Assembly (NCBI GenBank): GCA_043228905.1
Contig: JBHGNT010000007.1
Span: forward strand, 1,612,001 to 1,676,000
DNA length: 64,000 nt
Direction: 5' to 3'
Source: Azolla caroliniana
Taxonomy: Eukaryota; Polypodiophyta
Below are positions 54,802 to 64,000 of the stretch, one piece after another. The position numbers were made by a program, and so were the translations under genes. The notes below the pieces were generated by a model, which was not told where the DNA came from, did not search any database, and worked only from the letters and a program-made list of their open reading frames with translations. Position 1 is the stretch's first letter, and the number at the start of each line of letters is the position of its first letter.

Positions 54802-57129
54802 CACCATTGCTTTTGGCTTGAACCGATAAGCTTAAGTTGCTTAAGCTGCAAGAAAGACCAATAAAATAGTATGTTTATATATTTTTTAAAATTAGAATTT
54901 TAATAAGGTAGAACATGAATATATTGAAAAAATGTTTGTTAGGTCTTACTACCAAGGATGCCCACACGTCTTGTATATTATTTATAATGTCACTCCTAAA
55001 ACATTGTGTATTATAATGATACTCTTTTCTTATACTTGCTTATGTCAACATGCATGAAGCAATGTATGCTTTAAAAAAAAGAGGCACCACAACAATCAAA
55101 CAATCCACATGTATGGCAATTTTTTACGCCAAACATTCCAAAGGTAAGATGTAGCAACAACTTTTCTAGCTTATTGAATATTTCTACTTTAAACTATTTG
55201 TCATTTGGACAATGCCAGAAGCAGTCACCAACATTTGGCTAAAACTGAGATTAGTTAGTTAATTGACAAAATCATCCATATCAATTTTCTTTCAATACAG
55301 TTGCCCATCTTTGATAATTTGCATGGCAAGACTCGTGAAACTTCCTTATATAAGATAATATGTTAATATGTAGTACACGGATTTATTATTAACATCCAGA
55401 TTTCAAACCTTGGCAAGAAATTACATTTACTATTGAAAATTCTATTTGAAAATGTAGACAACATTAGTGACAACATGTGGAAATTATTATATAAACCCAT
55501 AAAACAACTATTGGATCATGGTAAGGGGAACATATTGTTGTAGATTTAAGAATACAAAGCATATAGCCCTAGTTAGAAGTTGAAATAGAAATGAACATAT
55601 TGTTGTAGATCACGGTAATGGGCATTGGATAACATGCCCTTGTAATTTTAAGAATATAAAGTATGTAGTTCTACCATGTTGATGGGAGTCTATCGAGTAA
55701 TTATGTGACGAGGCTTTGTTGCTTCATTTATACATGATGTTTTCTTGTAGCCATTGCAAAGTGGCTTGTAACATATGAGTTGTATATTATTCTATGTACT
55801 TTTTCTTAATTAATGGAAGTAGAATTTTTTTGGAAAAAAAAAAGTAGGAATTGAAATATTACAATTTCCATTTTTTGGAAAGAAGATCAATATATAACTT
55901 TTGTTCCAAATATTTCAATCTTCTAACCCAAAAAAGATTCTTCATTTTTTCCTTGAAGTTGTTTCTTGAAGATATGAGTGGTTTCTTGAAGTTGTAAATT
56001 TGGAATCAATTTTAGAAGAAGCCTAACAAAACATGTCAACACTAGAATGTTGTTCTCCAAAAGGGGGATTGAAAAATACAAAGAGTGGATTGAAAATGTA
56101 TTGTCATCAATAAACTTCCTCAATTCACAACTTGACAAAATGTTCCACAATTGAGAGTTTAAAAAAATGCTTTAAAGGTCTCATAATTTCAATGACTCAC
56201 ATGCGCCCTACAAGAAAGAATGCTATTAAGTTGTAAAGCTTTATTTCAAGATTAGTTTTTGACACTGGAGTCAAAAGGGAATAAAAATATGATTGGAGGA
56301 TGTAATTTTTATCACGCTTGTACCAACCCCAGTGCTATTATATGTACTCAATTCGAGGTCATTAGACTCTTCCACAATGGGACCTTCGTGTATATCTATA
56401 TTGGAACTAATACAAGAAGCATCACAAAATCAACCAGATTACAAGTTTATTCATATAAAGATTTTTTCCCTTTTTCTACCCACAAGTCGAGGGCAAGTCA
56501 ATACTTCCATAACATATCTTATCTGTGTTCTATGTTTGGAAAAACATAATGATCCCATTCAATTGACTGGGGAATTATGGCAAGAAAGAGTTTTATTGAG
56601 AATGTCCACAAATATAGTTGAAGATAGAGATGGTTATGGAAGTTACTAGGACCACAAAAATCTACAAAAGCTATTATTCAAGTAGGATCACAAAAGCTAC
56701 ATAAAAAAGTAATTGCAAAACTATCATTCCTTATAAGAGAATGTAGAGGTCTCCACTAATCCCACTAATCATATGTAGCAAACTATTACCTATAAGTTCA
56801 CATGCTTATCATGCAATAAAATGCTAGAGGTAATATGGGAAATACATTGAGCCTTATAAGGGGTGACATAGATCAATACCTTGCGTAAGAAGAAAGAGTG
56901 AATATTTAATATTGACCTTTGGGAAAAGGAAAAGTTTCGAGTTTTCACAACACATAAACATGGGTTTGGAAGTGATACTTTATTGGATCTTAATTAAATG
57001 TAGTAATTAAAGGCTAATTGCATCGGTAGCATCAAGTGTTATGAAATTCGTAAGAATTAAATGTAGTATGTATGTTTAATTGTAAGGGATGCCAAGTGTG
57101 ACTTCACGTTAATGCGGATGTGTTAGTTG
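54802..57129. other. Anonymous AT-rich DNA
   Basis: No gene is recognised. GGGGAACATATTGTTGTAGAT and ATAAAG.ATGTAG motifs repeat at 55520-55670. A LINE-like 3' end (TTAATTAATGGAAGTAGAAT, then an A run) lies at 55700-55845. Confidence 0.5.
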
Positions 57130-57254
57130 CTCCTCTACTTTTAAAGCTAAGGAGAAAATGGTTGCTCTGGCATTCCGTTGACCTATGATTTGCAAGTTGT
57201 GTACTTGTAGCTAATCAAGTTCTTCTTGCAACTATTTGGTATATTGCTTCTACT

Positions 57255-58808
57255 ATGTTGTTTGCTAGGTCATGTACTTTGCAGGTCCAACGTCTTATTC
57301 ACAATTACATTTGGGGAGGAAAAACATGTCAGAATAAAAGGCCTAAAGTAGCTTGGGCAGTATTGATTGCTCCGAGACAAAATGGTGGCTTGGGGTTGGT
57401 GGATCCGGAATCACAATGTAAGGCTTTGCTCTCTAAATTTGTGTGTAGAGCTATGTTGCCAATGCAAGGTATTTGGAGTCAGCTAATGATGCATAGGTTG
57501 TCTACTATGTCCGAAAATAGGCGGAGTTTGGCAACCCTCATTAAGGTGGGCTTTTATTCAGAATTTTCATTTCCTTAAAACATCCTTACCAAAAGATAGA
57601 TTTTTTAATGGAATTCTCACAAGTTGGGCTGCCATTAAAAAATTTCTGGTTCAAAAAATGTCTTTGACAATGGATGACTTGTTGAGACAACCTTTGACCT
57701 TGAATTTTCTCCTCTCTGATGCGAAAGGTTTTTTGTTTGGTAGCCGTCCTAGGCTTAATTGGGATGCTTTGGATGCATTAGTTGCATGTAATGTTCTTTC
57801 ATGGGGATGCCATGTTATGAATCGACCGTTACAATCTTTATCGATGCATTCAGTTCGAGGAGGCAATGTTATGTGTAATGATTTGCAAGTGGCATTGGGA
57901 CAATTTATGGCTTCATGGTCTCCCTCAAGTAATGAGATATGGTTTGGTTATTTTTCTCCTTTAAAAGTTATTTTAGGAGCTAAAGTAACTAATGCTACGG
58001 GTGATGCTATGTATTTTAATGTTGATGATGATGGTAGGTTGTAGCATGTATACTCAGATACATCAGATGTGTGGATGTCTACCAAAACTTTGGCTATTCG
58101 AGTAGTCGCACGATCGGGAAAAAAATGGTCTTTGGATCCACCCTTTCAAGAATGCTTGTTGTATTCCTCATTGTGGGTTTTTCAAAAAAACCTCTCCATA
58201 ATTTGGATTTGGATCTAGTTGATTACCAATGGAAAAAGCCGAGTTTTGGTGGAAATGATAAACATTTGGAGTTTTTCCAATATTTAGTTAAGCTAGGTAG
58301 AAATTTGTTGCTGCAATCAAAGTATAAATGCCCTGCTACCATGAAGCACTGGTCTAAGAATTATGTGTGGGAATTACAACTTGCCAAATTTTGGAAATGG
58401 TTGTGGAGCATGCAATTGCCGAAAAAAGTCATTTGCTTTCATAGGTTGTTGATTCATTATGCTCTTCCTGTTGGTGATTGGTTGAGACAATATCAACAAT
58501 ATGCTTGTGGATTGCATTGTGGCGCACCTACTGAATCGATTTTGCATGTGTTTTGGTTATGTCCCAAGATCAATAAATTTTGGAGTAAGTTGTTTTTATT
58601 GTTGAGACAACACTACTCTCATTCAATATTCTCTTGGGGTGCAATATTGTGGGGTGTCCTTCATGGAGAGGTTATGAGGTATGAAAGTATGCATGCTTCT
58701 CATGTTTTTCGTTTTTCTTATGGACACTTCTCTCTCACCTCGTTTCCTTCATCTGTTCCACAGTTCAGAATTATAAATTTGGTCCTTTGGCGTACTATTA
58801 CGTCATTG
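57255..58808 (+). pseudogene. LINE ORF2 C-terminal half (RT connection and zf-RVT)
   Basis: LIHNYIWGGKTCQNKRPKVA and GGLGLVDPESQCKALLSKFV are the typical region after LINE RT. Then come LPKKVICFHRLLIHYALPVG, ACGLHCGAPTESILHVFWLC and INKFWSKLF, the zinc-binding domain. Frames change near 57580 and 58060. The last reading frame ends in RTITSLAL at the LTR insertion and resumes as WIIWKARCDSVFNN at 59555. Confidence 0.85.
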
Positions 58809-58813
58809 GCTCT
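58809..58813. repeat. Left target-site duplication GCTCT
   Basis: GCTCT precedes TGTTAAACAT and recurs at 59550-59554 after ATCCCAACA. Confidence 0.85.
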
Positions 58814-59549
58814 TGTTAAACATAGTGCTCGGCCACAACCGAGGAATAGGATCAACTCACAGAAAACAGGAAATACAAAATGCACGAAGACAATAGAGAG
58901 AAGAGTACACAGGATGTTTTACGTGGAAAACCCTAAATGGGAAAAACCACGGGAGTCCTCAAACTCCAACTATCACTATAAACAGAGATGTACAATGGTG
59001 AAGCTACAAGGCAACAACCTTGAGCTCACTGTCTTCGCCACAGGCGGCGGTAATACACAGAGGCAACGACCTCTTCGTCTCTCTCTCTCTCTCTCTCTCT
59101 CGGCTGCTCTCTTCACTCCCTCTAAGTGGAAAACAGAAAAATGAGCAACAACCTACAAAACTGTTTGCCCTAAGTCATATTTATACACAAATGACTTTCG
59201 GGCTATTTACAAATATAGCCTCGAGGGCCCTTGGCAAACATATTCACAAATATGTCCCCGCATCCGGATCTCTCTCCGGGTACATTCGTCATCCGGCTCC
59301 GTAGCCGGGGTCTTCATCATCCGGATCCGAAACCGGGTCTTCATCATCCGGCTCCGTAGCCGGGGTCTTCATCATCCGGATCCGAAACCGGGTCTTCATC
59401 ATCCGGTTCCGATACCGGGTACTTCATCATCCGGATCCGAAACCGGGTCTTCATCATCCGGTTCCGATACCGGGTACTCCTCATTCGGGTCTTCATTCCC
59501 GATTCCCGGACATCTGACCATCCCATCCGGAGGGACCGTAATCCCAACA
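58814..59549 (-). mobile_element. Solo Copia-type LTR
   Basis: Read on the minus strand it starts TGTTGGGATTACGGTCCC and ends GTTTAACA. GTGGTTTTTCCCATTTAGGG and TTTTCCACGTAAA are typical of Copia LTR U5 regions and parallel the LTR at 47350-47400. Identical GCTCT flanks mark a 5-bp duplication. Removing the LTR plus one GCTCT restores the LINE frame exactly. Confidence 0.92.
59250..59482. repeat. 27-28 bp minisatellite within the LTR
   Basis: About eight units of the form CATCCGG.TCCG...CCGGG followed by TCTTCAT, alternating between ATCCGAAACCGGG, CTCCGTAGCCGGGG and TTCCGATACCGGG variants. GC-rich against an AT-rich background. Confidence 0.92.
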
Positions 59550-59960
59550 GCTCTTTGGATAATATGGAAAGCGAGATGTGATTCCGTTTTTAACAATGTC
59601 CACATACAACTCAACACTATGCTTATTGAATTCTAGATGTTGTTTGTTCACCTAGTACATGGTCAATATGATGATCTGCAGGGTTCGGATGATGTTTTGT
59701 GGCAACGGCAAGTGGCCTTTAAGAACCGATGGCAATGCCTTCAATTATTTTCAGATACAACTTTTGGTCGAAAGTGGAATTATGCCATACCTTCCTTTAT
59801 GTTGGATAGTGGATAATATTGTTCTACTTGTTTATATATGACATCATCTGTTTGATCAGATGTACTAGTGTTTGTATCTTACAATAAGAAGTGAGATGAA
59901 ATGTCCGCTTCTATTTTTTCTATGTAGACTTTTGAAGTAATATACTAAGGTGTATCTTCC

Positions 59961-60187
59961 TTTAAAAAATAAAATTGTGAGGTTTTATTGATTTGATTCA
60001 CATTCAGCATGAAGTTAGGTGCTAACCACTTTTGTTTTGAAGCATTACAAATTTGATGGTAAATTAATTTCAATACATATAGTCGTACTGAAGAGTTTGT
60101 TAACCTTCATAAACATCCGTGAAAAGTTCAATATTTTCGTTAGAATTAATTTGCTCTATTTAGATAATTCTTTTGTTTATCTCGCAA
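59961..60187. other. Anonymous AT-rich DNA
   Basis: Nothing is recognised. Confidence 0.5.
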
Positions 60188-60203
60188 AACCTCATGCTTT
60201 CTT
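60188..60203. repeat. Left 16-bp target-site duplication
   Basis: AACCTCATGCTTTCTT, exactly repeated at 60498-60513. Confidence 0.95.
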
Positions 60204-60497
60204 TCTTTTTTTTTCCAAAAAAGAAGCTACATTCCCATTAGTTAGGAAAGATTATTACAGAAAGACTATATATACGAGGTGGCTTATACATCAATCAGGG
60301 AATCACCCTTCGACCAAGTTTAAGAATATGAAACTATGTACATATCCTTTCAAACTAACTACTTAATGTAAGTAGGTACCTATAGCGATAAACTAGTGCC
60401 CTTTATCACCGGTTAGTACAAGCCGGATCTTGTGGTCTACAACGAAGGGAGGGTGGGAGGTGAGTAGGAAACAACCAATGTGGGGGTTGGTAGTTCC
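60204..60497 (-). mobile_element. LINE 3' end, severely 5'-truncated, with 16-bp duplication
   Basis: The minus strand matches 54520-54790: GGAACTACCAACCCCCAC, CACCTCCCACCCTCCCTTCG, GATTATTACAG/AAGTAGCTTC region, and an A-rich tail next to the left duplication. It holds only the last few codons and the 3' UTR. It is a textbook target-primed insertion. Confidence 0.93.
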
Positions 60498-60513
60498 AAC
60501 CTCATGCTTTCTT

Positions 60514-61679
60514 ACTTCCCTTTAGTCCTTATCTTATCTTGGAGATCCCTACACGATTCTTAAATTCATTTGTTGTTACTTACACGGTTACACCTTTCCT
60601 AATGGGGCTTATTTAAAACTTTCCCTTATTTCCTTCTCTTGGGACATAATCCTTGCCTTTGTTCCATGCACATAGATTGTCTCCTCAATGCTTCTCCATA
60701 TACATGAATTGACACTATCATGATTGTCTTCTAGGCATTTTCATTAGGACCTACTGTCTCTATTAGGCGTGTACGTTGTTATTTAAAACTAAAGTTTGAT
60801 TTTATTTATATTGATGGTTTTTTATATTTCCTTAAAACATTAAAAAATCAATATGACATTTGTGCTTTTGTTTGTACATTCGTTGATTTGAGTATTTAGG
60901 AATGGATTTTTTTGTAGGGTGACTAAGTCGCCAATATTATACGACCATGGTAATTAGTTAAGAGCCAATCACACCTCTTTTAAATAAAAAAAAGTGTACG
61001 CATATAATATTGCATGAAGTAAATTGTGAGGTCTCTATCACACAAGAAATAATTTTGACATATATTGAATTAATTGCATATGTACAATTACTACACACAC
61101 CGTATTAGTATGCATATGCGAGATAGGAAATATTGTACCCTTTAGGTGTCAATAGATGTTTCCCTAAGTGGTTGAAAAGAACATCATTCTTACTCATATT
61201 CCAACTAAAGTATTTAACATTCATTGTTTCATATCACATCTTATCTTATAATATAGGACATTTATTACATAAAGTAAATTTGGTGTCATTAGAGTCTAAC
61301 TCACATAATTCCAATTTGAGGACAATACAATCACGTGCACATTTTGTCTTCATTCATCACCAAGGATTCTAGAATACAAAAAAGGCAATGATTATCAACG
61401 AAGGTAAAAGAGTCAATATTAGAAATATCCTCAAGACATGTCTTACCAACTGTATTGAATCTAGGAGAATGTATCTCCATTATGAGAAGCTAGAACCTAT
61501 ATGTCTTATTAGAAGCTAGGAGCCTATATTTCCATTATAGGAGACAAATAAAAAATGGAGTGGAAAAGTACAAGGAAGCTCGTTAAAGAGAGGTTGTCTT
61601 TATTCTTTTCAATGGTATGTATAATTGGGTTTTGAGTTCGAAAATAATATTCGTGTGCAGAGATCAATAAATAAGGCTT
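60514..61679. other. Anonymous AT-rich DNA
   Basis: No gene or element is recognised. Confidence 0.5.
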
Positions 61680-63160
61680 GTGCATACGAGCAAGCCTCAA
61701 AGTGTGACAATCAACCCATGGTTACATTCATGGGCGTCCATTCACTGAGGTAATGATTATGAACCACCCCTCCAGTTACCTAATCTATTATATTTTCTAT
61801 AGAAATTAGGCTCACCTAATTCATAGTGGGGCCAAAAATAGTCACCTTTTTGCTCTTAGGACAACATGTAAACGTACACCTACATAGATCACGTAGAAAT
61901 AGACATAACTAACATAAATTGGGACACATATATTAAATGTAGACACTAGAACATATAATTCACGTGTTTCGTGGATCAACCACCATGTTACAAAGACCAA
62001 TATATGTCACCTTCTTGAGAAAGTTTTTGGTGTGTGGTGGGATGATCACATCCTTGAATCGTATGGTGTACATCATATCACATGATACAAAGACCAATGT
62101 GTGTTGTCTTCTTGAGGGATTGTCTGCAGTGCTCTAGGGTGATTGCATCCTTGAATTGTATGTTGCACCTTAGATCATAGATTATTGATAATCGTGTCTT
62201 AGACCAAGACAAACATAGGTTATATCACATGTGACAAAGAACATTGGATATCATTTTTTCGAGAGATTGTTTGGGGAGTATAGTGGTGATCGCACCTAGA
62301 ATTGTATGCCGCACCCCATATTGCACATCCTTGGCAATTGCATGGATGACAAATTGTATTATGTGAGGATCGTAGCATTATGTTTTATGCCTCTAGTTAT
62401 TGTTGTTTTACATTATGTAAGTAGTGATCAAGGTCATTCATAAATATATCTCAAAAGCAACATTCATGCATAAAGATCAACTCAAGGGGGTATGAACCAA
62501 CTCAAGGAGGGATTATTGACCATGTTAAGTTCATGGGTTTCCATTCACAAACGCAATCACTTTGAACCACATGGTCACCTACATAATTAAGAGGGGGTGA
62601 TGACTTGACTATCACACTAAAGAGCACACCTAGAAGGTTTAGCTCATATGTGTATGCCTTATTCACACATTGAGACTCAGTGCTTGAAAGTATGAATATC
62701 CCTTCTTAGGAAGGAGACACACATCAAGATAACTTTTGTACTTAGGTCCTATGGCTCAATATTGGCCTCTCTATGGATGCTAAAAAGATATATCTGTCTA
62801 TCTATAATATGCCATATTTCCTATAGAAATTAGGCTCCCCAATTATCCATTGAGTGCGGCCAAGGGTGATAACGTTTTGCCTCTTAGGACAACACATAAA
62901 TGTACATAGGTAGAATTGATAGAAGTACACACGACCTAACAAAATTTGAGATGCATACCATTAAATGTAGACACTAGAACACCACAATTCACGTGTTTTA
63001 CAAAGAACAATGTACTTCGTCTTCTTGAGAAATTGTTTGCAGTATGTTGGGCGATCACATTGTTAATTTGTATGTTGTAGCTCTTAGTACATGTCCTTTG
63101 ATAATCATGTCTAATACAAAGGCAACTTTTTGCTTTACTTGTTATGCTCGTAACCATATG
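61680..63160. repeat. Two diverged direct copies of an anonymous repeat
   Basis: 61690-62170 and 62500-63090 share, in order, TTCATGGG.TCCATTCAC, TTTCTATAGAAATTAGGCTC, CTTAGGACAACA, TTAAATGTAGACACTAGAAC, AATTCACGTGTTT, TACAAAGA.CAATGT and CTTCTTGAGA. In copy 1 the last part is itself repeated three times at 61985-62340 with 105-150 base spacing. A LINE 3' end interrupts copy 2. Confidence 0.8.
62590..62805 (+). mobile_element. LINE 3' end inserted in copy 2
   Basis: It matches the reverse complement of 47110-47300: TATGTGTATGC, TATGAATATC.CTTCTTAGG, GGTCCTATGGCTCAATATTG, GCCTCTCTATGGATG, then a (TATC)n-like tail. Confidence 0.75.
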
Positions 63161-64000
63161 AAGCTTTACATTTTGTGTGAATGAATTATTTAATGACATG
63201 ATGACAGTAACATCATGTCACATGGTTCTATAGAGGTGTTATTCCATTCCTTTGGTCATTAATTTCTTGTTTCTCACAAATAATGGAAAGGGATTAGTTA
63301 TTGCATGAATAAAAAAGTGCATCCAATTCAAGAAATGTGCACGCACAAGTAAATAAACATTGAGCACTTGCTTATTTTTCAAATTTTGTGTGTTTTCATG
63401 AGGGCACGTCAAGAGGAAACAAGTGGCCTCAGTACATAAATATATGTTATGTATGTATACATTATGTATGAATTTGTGCATTATAACGATAATTTCATAA
63501 GTCTCAAGGGCTGCAACATACAAGACAAATGAAAATATAAAAGAAAATACATTTGAATGCCAACAATTGATGCAACATTACAAATTTGCATAATTCCTAG
63601 TCATACTTGATTATATTGTATACGATTATTTGAGAGAACCACTAATTAATGCTACTCTTGCACAAGCAAAAGTGTTTTTTGGGTCAAGGGACATTTGTCT
63701 CTCTATGATAGGTGGTTCTTCATGTCTACCAGTATTTTGAGTAGGATACATCTTTTCAAATGACCACAAATGTGCTTGTTTTGTCATCTCTAGCTAGGTA
63801 ATTAATACGATAGTGACTTGTGCAATTGTTGCACCTTAGCAATAGAACTTTTCAAGGAAAATCCCAACAAAATGAGGGTGGAAAATTCAATGCACTCAAC
63901 GAATACTCCACCATGAGCATTAAATGAGCACAATGTGTACTAACTCTTAAATTGTTGGACCGATTTCAACATTAATTCTTGTTTTTCCTATATCTAGTTG
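63161..64000. other. Anonymous AT-rich DNA
   Basis: No gene is recognised to the window end. Confidence 0.5.

Larger units (their letters stand above)
57130..59960 (+). mobile_element. 5'-truncated LINE split by a solo LTR
   Basis: RT C-terminal and zf-RVT coding (57255-58813) continues after a 736-bp LTR (58814-59549) into the C-terminal coding end at 59550-59640 and a 3' region. Several frameshifts exist in the first half. Confidence 0.85.

Noticed and set aside
59250-59482. CRISPR-like array
   Set aside because: Units are contiguous and differ throughout. There are no unique spacers, and the host is a eukaryote. It is an LTR minisatellite.

Overview
This window is nuclear DNA of a land plant. 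The evidence is a split three-exon bHLH transcription-factor gene with canonical GT/AG introns, plant-type LTR retrotransposons (Ty3 and Copia), L1-like LINEs with RVT zinc-binding tails, tRNA-derived SINE-like sequences, long AG/CA/TG microsatellites, and AT-rich unique DNA. Nothing prokaryotic is present. The species cannot be fixed from the sequence.

Only two host genes can be supported. Both are on the minus strand and lie in the repeat-poor middle. One is an intact single-exon SRPBCC/lachrymatory-factor-synthase-like gene (18159-18650). The other is a bHLH gene (23937-29443) whose three exons I rebuilt from splice sites. It encodes 533 residues with a basic helix-loop-helix and a C-terminal ACT-like fold, most like the ZHOUPI/RGE1 (bHLH95) type.

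Layout. 1-917: the 5' end of a minus-strand Ty3-type element that leaves the window, with LTR, primer site and gag. 1086-10743: a decayed plus-strand Ty3-type element with gag, protease, RT-RNaseH, integrase and 3' LTR; a younger gag-only LTR element (3415-6927, minus) is nested inside it. 10744-13200: minus-strand L1-like LINE whose ORF2 stops at the end of that LTR. 13203-13642: candidate solo LTR. 13.6-23.9 kb: mostly anonymous DNA with the LFS-like gene, a 144-bp tandem repeat and SINE-like units. 23.9-29.5 kb: the bHLH gene. 29.5-32.4 kb: SINE-like and LINE fragments separated by AG tracts. 36.2-39.95 kb: an LTR element with a Glu-rich internal region and a 3' LTR split by a LINE. 40.8-41.4 kb: solo LTR. 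42.2-42.6 kb: a dense cluster of the palindrome GAAATTTC. 43.3-47.5 kb: LINE fragment and decayed Copia element. 47.9-51.0 kb: a very decayed minus-strand Ty3 element carrying an LTR-like insert. 53.25-54.8 kb: a 5'-truncated LINE. 57.1-59.9 kb: a LINE split by a solo LTR whose removal restores the reading frame. 60.2-60.5 kb: a LINE 3' end with a 16-bp target duplication. 61.7-63.2 kb: a duplicated anonymous repeat.

The most notable system-level signal is a group of LTRs with TGTC...GACA ends that carry an antisense tRNA-like (A-box plus B-box) segment near the start of the LTR. Related elements prime from tRNA-Trp, and the insertion points that can be read use 4-bp targets of the form RCGT.
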